Shown here one piece after another: positions 38,430 to 46,829 of a stretch of 64,000 nucleotides of DNA. Positions within the stretch are counted from its first letter, which is position 1. Each line of letters opens with the position of its first letter. The notes beneath the pieces are model-generated. The model ran no database searches. It saw only the letters and a program-made list of their open reading frames with translations, and had not been told where the DNA came from. A program made the translations under genes and the position numbers. The stretch covers positions 1 to 64,000 of the forward strand of contig CAJUNP010000006.1 in the NCBI GenBank assembly GCA_910587935.1, read 5' to 3'. The DNA is from an uncultured Lachnospiraceae bacterium (GTDB lineage Bacteria > Bacillota > Clostridia > Lachnospirales > Lachnospiraceae).

Positions 38430-39700
38430 AAGTTATGATCGTAGGAGGCGGCGGCAGAGAGCATGCCATTGCCGTGAGTGTGAAAAAAAGCGCCGGAGCG
38501 GATAAAATTTACTGTGCGCCCGGGAACGCCGGAATCGGGCAGATTGCCGAATGTGTTCCCATCGGAGCCATGGAATTTGATAAACTGGTTGCGTTTGCCG
38601 AAGAGAATGAGATTGATCTCGTAATAGTAGGAATGGACGATCCTCTGGTGGGCGGTCTGGTGGACGAGATGGAAGCCGCCGGGATACGTACCTTCGGTCC
38701 CAGGAAAAATGCAGCGATTCTGGAGGGCAGCAAAGCTTTTTCCAAAGATCTGATGAAAAAATACGGAATTCCTACGGCTGCCTATGAAAATTTTGATTCG
38801 GCAAAGGAGGCTCTTGCTTATCTGGATACGGTAAAGTTTCCCATTGTACTGAAAGCCGACGGACTGGCTCTTGGCAAAGGCGTACTGATCTGCAATACGC
38901 TGGAGGAAGCAAGAGCGGGCGTTAAAAGTATTATGTTGGATAAACAGTTCGGGGCGGCGGGAACCCGGATGGTAATAGAAGAATTTATGCAGGGCCGCGA
39001 GGTATCCGTACTTTCTTTTGTGGACGGAAAGACAATTAAAACCATGACGTCGGCTCAGGATCATAAGCGTGCAAAAGACGGCGATCAGGGTTTAAATACC
39101 GGTGGAATGGGCACCTTTTCCCCCAGTCCTTTTTACACGCCGGAGGTGGATGCGTTCTGTAAGGAGCATATTTACCAGAAGACGGTGGACGCTATGGCAG
39201 CTGAGGGAAGGCCCTTTAAAGGCATTATCTTTTTCGGACTGATGCTGACGGAAGAAGGGCCGAAGGTTCTGGAGTATAATGCAAGGTTCGGAGATCCGGA
39301 AGCGCAGGTGGTCCTTCCCAGAATGAAGAATGATATATTGGAAGTAATGGAAGCCTGTATTGACGGGACTTTGGATCAAATTGATCTGCAGTTTGAAGAC
39401 AACGCTGCGGTATGTGTGGTTCTTGCTTCCGAAGGATATCCGGTATCCTACGAAAAGGGCTGTTTGATCCGGGGACTTGAGCAGTTTGAAGGGAAAGAAG
39501 GCTATTATTGTTTTCATGCCGGTACAAAGCGGACGGAAGAGGGGATCGTAACAAACGGAGGACGGGTACTTGGCGTTACCGCCCTGGGAGCCGATTTACG
39601 ACAGGCAAGAAAAAATGCTTATACGGCAACGGAGTGGATTCAATTTAATAATAAATATATGCGAAGTGATATCGGAAAGGCGATTGACGATGCACAATAG
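38426..39700 (+). CDS. purD: phosphoribosylamine-glycine ligase
   Basis: A 424-residue ATP-grasp enzyme joining glycine to phosphoribosylamine to make GAR, the substrate of PurN. VGGGGREHAI, FGPRKNAAILEGSKAFSK, LKADGLALGKGV and EYNARFGDPE are diagnostic. It is the last gene of the pur operon; purF, purL, purC and purH are not in the window. Confidence 0.95.
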   Translation: MKVMIVGGGGREHAIAVSVKKSAGADKIYCAPGNAGIGQIAECVPIGAMEFDKLVAFAEENEIDLVIVGMDDPLVGGLVDEMEAAGIRTFGPRKNAAILEGSKAFSKDLMKKYGIPTAAYENFDSAKEALAYLDTVKFPIVLKADGLALGKGVLICNTLEEARAGVKSIMLDKQFGAAGTRMVIEEFMQGREVSVLSFVDGKTIKTMTSAQDHKRAKDGDQGLNTGGMGTFSPSPFYTPEVDAFCKEHIYQKTVDAMAAEGRPFKGIIFFGLMLTEEGPKVLEYNARFGDPEAQVVLPRMKNDILEVMEACIDGTLDQIDLQFEDNAAVCVVLASEGYPVSYEKGCLIRGLEQFEGKEGYYCFHAGTKRTEEGIVTNGGRVLGVTALGADLRQARKNAYTATEWIQFNNKYMRSDIGKAIDDAQ

Positions 39701-39774
39701 ATGCAAAGAAGTGATATGATTCACTTTCCGGTGAGATATTAAAGGGATTTGTAATATGTTTGGAGATGATCAGT

Positions 39775-40257
39775 ATGGACGAAGAAAAGAGAATGAATCT
39801 TGCCAACCAATTGTTGGGATTGAATCAATATCATACACCGGTAGTTTGCAGTAAATGTGGGGGTGTTATGATTTTTAAGGGAGTGGGTGAGTACCGCTGT
39901 GAAAATTGTAACGCTTTGGAATATGATGATTATGGGAAAGTACGGTGTTATCTGGAAAAAAACAAAGGAGCGACGGCTGCCGATGTAGAAGCGTCAACAG
40001 GGGTTAAGCAAAAGACGATCCGGATGCTTTTGCGGGATGCACGACTGGAGATTGCAGATGATTCAAGATCTTATTTAGTCTGTGAGAAATGCGGCAAACA
40101 GATCCGTTTAGGGAGGTTCTGTCCGACATGTGAGATTGAATACCACAGAAATCTGGAAGAACAGCAGCGCAAGCTGCGTAATAAAGATTTGAAGGGACAT
40201 GGCCTGGGTAATGAAGAAGCGGAAGGAGAGAGACGCTTTAACCGCGATAAGCGTTGA
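39775..40257 (+). CDS. YvyF-like zinc-ribbon/HTH protein
   Basis: A 160-residue protein with an N-terminal zinc ribbon (CSKCGG...CENC), a helical HTH-like middle (LEKNKGATAADVEASTGVKQ) and a second Cys4 ribbon (CEKCG...FCPTC), ending in a basic tail. The middle and C-terminal parts resemble YvyF (flagellar operon protein TIGR03826), though no flagellar gene is near. ATG at 39775 has TGGAG before it; the TTG at 39760 is rejected. It lies 16 bases before the SH3-repeat gene. A role in DNA or RNA binding is inferred. Confidence 0.7.
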   Translation: MDEEKRMNLANQLLGLNQYHTPVVCSKCGGVMIFKGVGEYRCENCNALEYDDYGKVRCYLEKNKGATAADVEASTGVKQKTIRMLLRDARLEIADDSRSYLVCEKCGKQIRLGRFCPTCEIEYHRNLEEQQRKLRNKDLKGHGLGNEEAEGERRFNRDKR

Positions 40258-40273
40258 TTTCAGGAGGTATAAA

Positions 40274-41797
40274 ATGATGTACATAGGAAGAAACAAAAAC
40301 CGTCCGGTGTGGAGGCTTTTGCTGCTTACAGCGGTTATGGCCATATGTCTGGGAAGACCGTTTACTGCCAGAGCGTACATTCAGACGCAGGGAACGGTAG
40401 TTGGAGATTCGGCGGTAATCCGGAAGGAAGCCAATGCCAACAGTAATGCCATTGCAAGTATTTTGAAAGGCGATACGGTTACCATTAATAATGAAGAAAC
40501 CGGGGCGGACGGAGCCGTCTGGTATAAAGTGTTTGTGGATGCGAATACACTTGGCTATGTCAGGGGGGATCTGATTCAGAAAGAGGGTTCTTCCGGGACG
40601 GCTACAATCACACCTACTACATCGACCGATACGCAGTCCGATACTACGCCAACGGCGCCGGATTTGACGAATAACGGCGGAACTTCCGGAAGTGAAGTTA
40701 ATAAGGATTTGGCAGTGGGAGTGAACACGGCCGTTACTCCGATTCAAAGTCAGAGCGCGTCGGTTACGAATGATAATGTGCGGGTTCGTGCGGAAGCGTC
40801 TGCAAATGCCGGTATTGTGACAAAAGTGCGTCAGTCTACGGCCATTACCGTTAATGGCCAGGCAAACGGAGACGACGGAAAAGTTTGGTACAGGGCGTCT
40901 TTTATTGCAGACGGCAGTGAGGTTTCCGGTTTTATCCGGGCTGACTTTGTACAGCTTACGGAAGAAGTCGTTGTGATTGACGATACGGCTCCCGAGGAAG
41001 CACCGGAAGAACCGGTGGAAACGCCGGTTGAGGAACCGGTGGAAGAGCCTCCTGTTAACGCTGATTATCAGCTTGTTTATGAGCCGGATGATGCCGGAAT
41101 TAATGATTGGTATCTTTATAATAATATTGACAATAAGAAAAATAAATTAAGTGAAATACTGGAAGCAGCGGATGCAAACGGAGAAGCGGTTGAAAATGCA
41201 GAAGCCCGGTTGAAAAGAGATAAGATTATTATTATTATCCTTGCTGTTGTTGTAGTGTTTCTTGCATTGACTGTAACGCTGCTGTTATTTAAGATTCGCG
41301 ATATGTATTATGAAGATTTTGATGAAGATGATGAAGATGAATACGATCTTAGAAGGCCGCAGAACCATGAGCCGAGAACCGTGAAGCCGGTTCAGAAGGA
41401 GCGTCCGGCGGCCAGGCCGCGTCCGTCCGGTTCACAGAACCGTCCGGCAAACAGCCAGGTCAGACAGGGAGGAACGCAAAATCGTCCGGCAAACGGTCAG
41501 CCCAGACAGGGAGGAGTACAGAACCGTCCGGCAAACGGTCAGCCCAGACAGGGAGCAGCGCAAAATCGTCCGGTAAACGGTCAGCCCAGACAGGGAGCAG
41601 CGCAAAATCGTCCGGCAAACGGTCAGCCCAGACAGGGAGGAGCACAGAACCGTCCGGTAAACGGCCGGCAGACAGGACCCCAGAATCGGGGTGGTTCAGG
41701 AACCGTAAAAGAAGCTGGATGGAAACCCAAAAACTTTATGATGGAAGAAGATGATATGGAATTTGAATTCCTGAATTGGGACGGCGAAGAGCGCTGA
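40274..41797 (+). CDS. SH3b-domain membrane protein with QNRP-type tandem repeats
   Basis: A 507-residue protein. A signal peptide (LLLLTAVMAICLG, likely cut after ARA) leads two SH3b domains (about 40-95 and 160-235) outside the cell, an acidic Pro/Glu linker, a coiled segment, one membrane helix (about 318-340) and a cytoplasmic acidic then basic tail. The tail has about 5.5 copies of a 14-residue unit, like QNRPANGQPRQGGV, encoded by 42-bp DNA repeats. SH3b domains bind peptidoglycan or surface polymers. CAGGAGG lies 6 bases before the ATG at 40274. Its role could be coupling of wall state to the cytoplasm; this is inference. Confidence 0.8.
   Translation: MMYIGRNKNRPVWRLLLLTAVMAICLGRPFTARAYIQTQGTVVGDSAVIRKEANANSNAIASILKGDTVTINNEETGADGAVWYKVFVDANTLGYVRGDLIQKEGSSGTATITPTTSTDTQSDTTPTAPDLTNNGGTSGSEVNKDLAVGVNTAVTPIQSQSASVTNDNVRVRAEASANAGIVTKVRQSTAITVNGQANGDDGKVWYRASFIADGSEVSGFIRADFVQLTEEVVVIDDTAPEEAPEEPVETPVEEPVEEPPVNADYQLVYEPDDAGINDWYLYNNIDNKKNKLSEILEAADANGEAVENAEARLKRDKIIIIILAVVVVFLALTVTLLLFKIRDMYYEDFDEDDEDEYDLRRPQNHEPRTVKPVQKERPAARPRPSGSQNRPANSQVRQGGTQNRPANGQPRQGGVQNRPANGQPRQGAAQNRPVNGQPRQGAAQNRPANGQPRQGGAQNRPVNGRQTGPQNRGGSGTVKEAGWKPKNFMMEEDDMEFEFLNWDGEER
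41435..41686 (+). repeat. 42-bp in-frame tandem repeats
   Basis: Units begin at 41435, 41477, 41519, 41561 and 41603, with a partial unit at 41645. All are in the same coding frame (14 residues each). Base differences between units are few, so recent expansion or gene conversion is likely, and copy number may vary between strains. Confidence 0.9.
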
Positions 41798-41842
41798 TCA
41801 TTCTAATGAAATTGTGGAGAATAAATAAACAATCGGATCAAC

Positions 41843-41888
41843 AACAGCGGAGTACGGAAACGGCTCCGCTGTTTCCGCTCTTTATTTT
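41843..41888 (+). terminator. probable terminator after the SH3-repeat gene
   Basis: AACAGCGGAG (41843-41852) pairs with CTCCGCTGTT (41864-41873); TCCGCTCTTTATTTT follows. The T run is interrupted, so efficiency is uncertain. Confidence 0.6.
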
Positions 41889-41933
41889 GCGTTGGATTAA
41901 TAGTAAAATATTTGTAAAATACGAATCCCGTAG

Positions 41934-41962
41934 TTGACAGCGACAATACGCTGTTATATGAT
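41934..41962 (+). promoter_or_regulatory. gntR-clpC promoter
   Basis: TTGACA (41934-41939), 17-base spacer, TATGAT (41957-41962). Confidence 0.8.
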
Positions 41963-41971
41963 ACGTATAAC
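41953..41971. promoter_or_regulatory. inverted-repeat operator over the gntR-clpC -10 box
   Basis: GTTATA (41953-41958) and TATAAC (41966-41971) are perfect inverted arms with a 7-base centre. They overlap the -10 box TATGAT. A GntR repressor of the YtrA type encoded right behind would fit as the binder. Confidence 0.6.
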
Positions 41972-41997
41972 AAAATTAAGAAAGGAAACTGGTTGAA

Positions 41998-42375
41998 ATG
42001 ATAATAGAGATTGATTTTAACAGCGACGAAGCCCTCTATTTGCAGCTGCGTAATCAAATCATTTTGGGAATTGCGACATCCAGATTCCACGAAGGCGATT
42101 CTCTTCCATCCGTCCGCCAGCTTGCAGATTCCATCGGAATTAATATGCATACGGTGAATAAAGCCTATACAGTGCTGCGGCAGGAAGGTTTTGTAAAGGT
42201 TGACAGAAGAAAAGGCGCTGTTATCGCAATTGATGTGGATAAGCTGCAGGCGATGAACGAATTGGAACGGGAGTTGAAAGTGGTTCTTGCAAAAAGCTGC
42301 TGCAAGAATATTTCCAGAGAAGAAGTGCATGCTTTAATTGATGAAATATATGAGAATTATGGAGGACTCGGCTGA
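41998..42375 (+). CDS. GntR-family (YtrA-like) transcriptional regulator
   Basis: A 125-residue protein with an N-terminal winged helix (YLQLRNQIILGIA, LPSVRQLADSIGIN, HTVNKAYTVLRQEGF) and a short C-terminal dimerisation helix, the compact form seen in YtrA regulators. AAAGGAAAC lies before ATG at 41998. TGATG couples it to clpC. It probably represses its own operon through the palindrome at 41953-41971. CtsR, McsA and McsB, the usual partners of clpC in Bacillus, are absent. Confidence 0.85.
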   Translation: MIIEIDFNSDEALYLQLRNQIILGIATSRFHEGDSLPSVRQLADSIGINMHTVNKAYTVLRQEGFVKVDRRKGAVIAIDVDKLQAMNELERELKVVLAKSCCKNISREEVHALIDEIYENYGGLG

Positions 42376-44840
42376 TGCAGTCACAATTTACCGAAAAGGC
42401 AATAGAAGCGCTTGCACTGGCAGGACAGGCGGCAAGAAAATTGAAACAGGGATATGTGGGAACCGAACATATTCTGATTGGATTATTGAGAGAACGGACG
42501 GGGGTTGCCGCTAAGGTTTTGTCGGACAACGGAGTGGAAGAAGAAAAAGTTCTCACCATGATTAAAGAACAGATTGCTCTTCAGGGCGGCGTTGCAATGA
42601 AGGACAGAGAAGGATATTCACCCAGAGCCTCTAAAGTGCTGTCGGAAGCGCATAAGCAGGCGGATCGTTTCAAAGCGGGTAAGACAGGAACCGAACATAT
42701 TCTGCTGGCTATGATTAAAGAGGGGGAAAATATCGGGGCGCGGCTTCTTAACACTCTGGGAATTTCCACGCAGAAAATTTATGTGGACGTACTGCTGGCA
42801 ATTGGGCAGGACGGGAATCTTTATAAGGAAGATCTCGTTAAAAGTAAAGGCGGCAAGAAAAAGAACGTGTCCGTGCTGGAGCAGTACAGCAGAGATTTGA
42901 CCAGACTGGCGGCGGAAGAACGTTTAGATCCTGTTGTCGGCAGAGAGGATGAAATTCAACGGGTAATCCAGATTTTGAGCAGACGAACTAAAAATAATCC
43001 CTGTCTGATCGGAGAACCGGGAGTGGGAAAAACAGCGGTGGTAGAAGGTCTGGCACGGAGAATTGTAGCCGGTGACGTTCCCTTTACCATACAGAACAAA
43101 AGACTGCTGACACTGGATTTGTCCGGTATGGTGGCAGGAAGCAAGTACCGGGGAGAGTTTGAGGAAAGAATTAAGAAAGTAATAAAAGAAGTGATCGAGA
43201 GCGGAAATGTGATTCTGTTTCTGGATGAGCTGCATACGCTGATCGGCGCGGGCGGCGCGGAAGGGGCCATTGATGCTTCGAACATCTTAAAGCCCTCTCT
43301 GGCCAGGGGAGAAATCCAGCTGATCGGTGCGACCACCGTAACGGAATACAGAAAATATGTGGAAAGAGACGCGGCTTTGGAGCGTCGGTTCCAGCCCGTT
43401 AATGTGGAAGAACCTTCCGAGGAAGAAGCTGTGCGTATTCTGGGCGGAGTGGTGTCCCGTTACGAGGAACATCATCAGGTCAGAATTCTTCCGGAGGCTA
43501 TGGATGCCGCGGTACGGCTGTCGGCGCGCTATATAAATGACAGAAATTTACCGGATAAGGCAATCGACCTGATTGACGAAGCCGCCTCGGCGGCGAGAAT
43601 CAAGACCATGCTGGTTCCCGACAAAATGAAAGAACTGAACGAAGAAATCAAAAAATTGGACGGCCAGATTGAACAGGCAATTCGTATGGAAGCTTATTCC
43701 GTGGCCGGGGAATATAAGAAAAAACAGGATTTACTTCTCGTCAGATATGAACGCATGAAGAAAAAACTGGAAGCAGAGCGGGATAAAGAAGAATACGTCA
43801 TCGGTGAAAATGAGATTGCCGAAATTGTAGCGATGTGGACCAGAATTCCGGTAAAAAAGCTTGCGGAAAAAGAAAGCGAAAAGCTGCTTAAGCTGGAAGA
43901 TACGCTGCATAAGAGGGTAATCGGACAGGAAGAGGCGGTAACTGCGGTTGCCAAAGCCATGCGCCGCGGCAGAGTGGGCCTGAAAGATCCGAACCGTCCT
44001 ATCGGCTCCTTTCTGTTTCTGGGACCAACGGGAGTCGGAAAGACGGAGCTGTCCAAAGCTCTGGCAGAAGCTATGTTTGGGTCCGAAAATGCAATGATCC
44101 GTGTAGATATGTCAGAATATATGGAAGGACATTCCGTTTCCAAGATGATTGGTTCGCCTCCGGGATACGTAGGGTTTGACGAAGGCGGCCAGCTGTCGGA
44201 AAAAGTGCGCCGCAACCCTTATTCGGTGGTTTTATTTGATGAAATAGAAAAGGCTCATCCCGATGTATTTAATATTCTTCTTCAGGTTTTGGACGACGGT
44301 CATATTACCGATGCAAAAGGAAGAAAAGTAAGCTTTAAAAATACGGTGCTGATCATGACATCCAACGCGGGAGCGCAGCGCATAGTGGAACCCAAAAATC
44401 TGGGATTTGCCGCTGAGTCGGGAGAAGAGAAGGATTATGAGAAAATGAAGGCTTCGGTAATGGAAGAAGTTAAAAAAATGTTTAAGCCGGAGTTTATTAA
44501 CCGTATAGATGAAATTATGGTGTTCCATCCCTTGAACCGGATGCATATGAAGCAGATTATAGCGTTGCTTACTTCCGGCTTAAGCAGGCGGTGTCAGGAG
44601 CAGATGAACATTCAGTTATCGGTATCACCGGCACTGAAAGAACATCTGGTAGAAAAGTATTCGGAGAAGAAAATGGGGGCAAGACCGCTGAAACGGGCGG
44701 TTCAGTCCGTAATTGAAGACGCTCTGGCCGAGGAAATTCTCAAAAAGAACGTACAGCCCGGAGATAAAGTGACGGCAGGATTTAAGAACGGGCAGGCGGC
44801 CTTTACGGTGAAGATGCGAATCGGAGAAGAAAAACGGTAG
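42375..44840 (+). CDS. clpC: ClpC-type AAA+ protease chaperone
   Basis: An 821-residue Hsp100 unfoldase that feeds proteins to ClpP. Two N-terminal Clp repeats (GTEHILIGLL and GTEHILLAMI) precede AAA domain 1 (GEPGVGKTAV), a coiled middle domain, and AAA domain 2 (GPTGVGKTELSKAL, MSEYMEGHSVSKMIGSPPGY). A basic, Lys-rich segment follows the N-domain. It starts within the gntR stop (TGATG). Regulation is likely by the GntR protein rather than CtsR. Confidence 0.92.
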   Translation: MQSQFTEKAIEALALAGQAARKLKQGYVGTEHILIGLLRERTGVAAKVLSDNGVEEEKVLTMIKEQIALQGGVAMKDREGYSPRASKVLSEAHKQADRFKAGKTGTEHILLAMIKEGENIGARLLNTLGISTQKIYVDVLLAIGQDGNLYKEDLVKSKGGKKKNVSVLEQYSRDLTRLAAEERLDPVVGREDEIQRVIQILSRRTKNNPCLIGEPGVGKTAVVEGLARRIVAGDVPFTIQNKRLLTLDLSGMVAGSKYRGEFEERIKKVIKEVIESGNVILFLDELHTLIGAGGAEGAIDASNILKPSLARGEIQLIGATTVTEYRKYVERDAALERRFQPVNVEEPSEEEAVRILGGVVSRYEEHHQVRILPEAMDAAVRLSARYINDRNLPDKAIDLIDEAASAARIKTMLVPDKMKELNEEIKKLDGQIEQAIRMEAYSVAGEYKKKQDLLLVRYERMKKKLEAERDKEEYVIGENEIAEIVAMWTRIPVKKLAEKESEKLLKLEDTLHKRVIGQEEAVTAVAKAMRRGRVGLKDPNRPIGSFLFLGPTGVGKTELSKALAEAMFGSENAMIRVDMSEYMEGHSVSKMIGSPPGYVGFDEGGQLSEKVRRNPYSVVLFDEIEKAHPDVFNILLQVLDDGHITDAKGRKVSFKNTVLIMTSNAGAQRIVEPKNLGFAAESGEEKDYEKMKASVMEEVKKMFKPEFINRIDEIMVFHPLNRMHMKQIIALLTSGLSRRCQEQMNIQLSVSPALKEHLVEKYSEKKMGARPLKRAVQSVIEDALAEEILKKNVQPGDKVTAGFKNGQAAFTVKMRIGEEKR

Positions 44841-44908
44841 AAAAAAGTTGTGTTTTATATTATACTAAGGATAATAAATTGATAAAGCAATAGCAGGAGG
44901 ACATGAGA

Positions 44909-45322
44909 ATGGCAGCAGTGGAACAATTACTTCGTTCCGAGAGTGACGGTACGATCAGCTTTGGCAATCATAAACTGACACAGAAAGCAAAACTGGAAGA
45001 TTTTAAGCATGCGGGGGATCTGTATAAGGTCAAAACTTACGCGACAATGACCAAACTTGAAAAGAACGGAATGTTTTTATATGAATCGGTTCCCGGCACC
45101 AGCGTTTTGAATTTTCATGAGATGCCGGAAGGAATAGAATGTACCATTGAAGGCAGTGAAGACGCTCAGATTACCATAGGATTAAACGACGATACGGAAT
45201 ATGAAGTGTTTGTAAAGAACGAAAGCATCGGACGTATGAAAACGGGACTGGGCGGTAAGCTGAATCTGAGTGTGGAGCTTGCGGGCGCAGGCGAGGTAAG
45301 CGTGAAAGTAATACAGGCATAA
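44909..45322 (+). CDS. small conserved protein, 'endosialidase'-like
   Basis: A 137-residue, mostly beta-strand protein without membrane segment. Proteins of this pattern (LLRSESDGTISFGNHKLTQK, GDLYKVKTYATMTKLEKN, KTGLGGKLNLSVEL) are often labelled endosialidase in Lachnospiraceae. I see no sialidase motif and would not infer that activity. ATG at 44909 lies 8 bases after AGGAGG; ATG at 44903 is too close. It precedes radA by 2 bases, so co-translation is likely. Confidence 0.7.
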   Translation: MAAVEQLLRSESDGTISFGNHKLTQKAKLEDFKHAGDLYKVKTYATMTKLEKNGMFLYESVPGTSVLNFHEMPEGIECTIEGSEDAQITIGLNDDTEYEVFVKNESIGRMKTGLGGKLNLSVELAGAGEVSVKVIQA

Positions 45323-45324
45323 AG

Positions 45325-46689
45325 ATGGCGAAAGGAAAAAATACGACTGTTTTTTTCTGTCAGAACTGTGGTTATGAATCGGTGAAATGGCTGGGACAAT
45401 GTCCGGCCTGCAAAGAATGGAATACATTTGTTGAAGAGACTGTGCCTGTACAGACAGCCAAAAACACGGCTGCCGGCAGCAGGGGGACACAGGCTCCCGT
45501 GACATTGAGCCAGGTGTCCATGGGGGAAGAAGAAAAGGTTCATACCCATATAAAGGAGCTTGACAGGGTGTTGGGAGGCGGTATTGTACCGGGTTCCCTG
45601 ACGCTGGTAGGCGGCGACCCCGGTATCGGCAAATCCACGCTGCTTTTGCAGGTCTGCCGGAATCTTTCCGAAGACGGCCATCCGGTACTGTATATTTCGG
45701 GAGAGGAATCTTTAAAGCAGATTAAAATGCGCGCCAACCGCATGGGGGATTTTTCCGACCAAATGAAGCTGCTGTGTGAAACAAATCTGGAGCTGATCGG
45801 GGAAATGATCCGAAGATCCCGGCCGGAATTTGTGGTCATAGATTCCATACAGACCATGTTCAGCGAAGGAATATCTGCGGCGCCGGGAAGCGTTTCGCAG
45901 GTGCGGGAGTCTACGGGGATTTTACTGCAGCTTGCGAAGGGCATGGGGATTTCCGTTTTTATTGTGGGACATGTGACAAAAGAAGGAACGGTAGCAGGCC
46001 CCAGAGTTTTGGAACATATGGTGGATACGGTTCTTTATTTTGAGGGCGACAGGCATGCGTCCTACCGGATCTTAAGAGGCGTGAAGAATCGTTTTGGTTC
46101 TACCAATGAGATCGGCGTATTTGAAATGCGGCAGACCGGACTGGCAGAGGTTGAAAATCCTTCGGAATATATGATAAGCGGGCGTCCCAGCGATGCCAGC
46201 GGATCGGTCGTCGTATGTTCTGTTGAGGGGACCCGGCCGATTTTGATTGAGATTCAGGCGCTTGTATGCCGTACCAATTTCGGACTGCCCAGAAGGCAGG
46301 CGGCAGGAACAGATTTTAACAGGGTGAATCTCCTTATGGCAGTGCTGGAAAAGAGACTGGGACTGCAGATGTCGGACTGTGATGCATATGTAAATGTAGC
46401 GGGAGGCATCCGTATTAACGAACCCGCTCTTGATTTGGGGATGGTAATGGCGATCGTATCGAGCTTTAAGAATCGGGCGCTGGATGAAAAACTGATGGTT
46501 TTTGGTGAAGTAGGTTTAAGCGGGGAAGTAAGAGCCGTGAGCATGGCGGAGCAAAGAGTGCAGGAAGCCGTAAAGCTGGGTTTTACCGCCTGTGTGATGC
46601 CTGCAGTCTGTGTACAGGGCGTTAAAGCCGGGGCTGACATAAAAATAATAGGTGTGAATTCCGTCAGGGATGCCATTGATCTGATATAG
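45325..46689 (+). CDS. radA: DNA repair protein RadA
   Basis: A 454-residue RecA-like helicase that drives branch migration in recombination. A zinc finger (CQNCGYESVKWLGQCPAC), Walker A GGDPGIGKSTLL, the RadA signature KNRFGSTNEIGVFEM and a C-terminal Lon-like domain are present. It starts 2 bases after the preceding stop. A terminator follows at 46727. Confidence 0.94.
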   Translation: MAKGKNTTVFFCQNCGYESVKWLGQCPACKEWNTFVEETVPVQTAKNTAAGSRGTQAPVTLSQVSMGEEEKVHTHIKELDRVLGGGIVPGSLTLVGGDPGIGKSTLLLQVCRNLSEDGHPVLYISGEESLKQIKMRANRMGDFSDQMKLLCETNLELIGEMIRRSRPEFVVIDSIQTMFSEGISAAPGSVSQVRESTGILLQLAKGMGISVFIVGHVTKEGTVAGPRVLEHMVDTVLYFEGDRHASYRILRGVKNRFGSTNEIGVFEMRQTGLAEVENPSEYMISGRPSDASGSVVVCSVEGTRPILIEIQALVCRTNFGLPRRQAAGTDFNRVNLLMAVLEKRLGLQMSDCDAYVNVAGGIRINEPALDLGMVMAIVSSFKNRALDEKLMVFGEVGLSGEVRAVSMAEQRVQEAVKLGFTACVMPAVCVQGVKAGADIKIIGVNSVRDAIDLI

Positions 46690-46726
46690 AGGCCATCTAT
46701 TTTTTGATAAAAAAAAGACACCATAT

Positions 46727-46765
46727 TAAAAAAAGACTCATTTCTTATGAAATGGGTCTTTTTTA
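46727..46765 (+). terminator. radA terminator
   Basis: An A-rich arm with GACTCATTTC (46735-46744) pairs with GAAATGGGTC (46749-46758), closed by TTTTTT. It isolates the carbohydrate locus from radA. Confidence 0.85.
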
Positions 46766-46829
46766 TAATGGGAATAGAATGAAAAAAATATGCAGGAATA
46801 AACTGCAGGAAAATGGAGGTTGTGGATCC

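Noticed and set aside
41460..41645. Antisense frame with repeated LLPVWADRLPDD peptide
   Set aside because: It mirrors the 42-bp repeats of the plus-strand gene; no start context or family.
44909..45322. Endosialidase enzyme
   Set aside because: Too short and without sialidase motifs; the common label is not supported by sequence.
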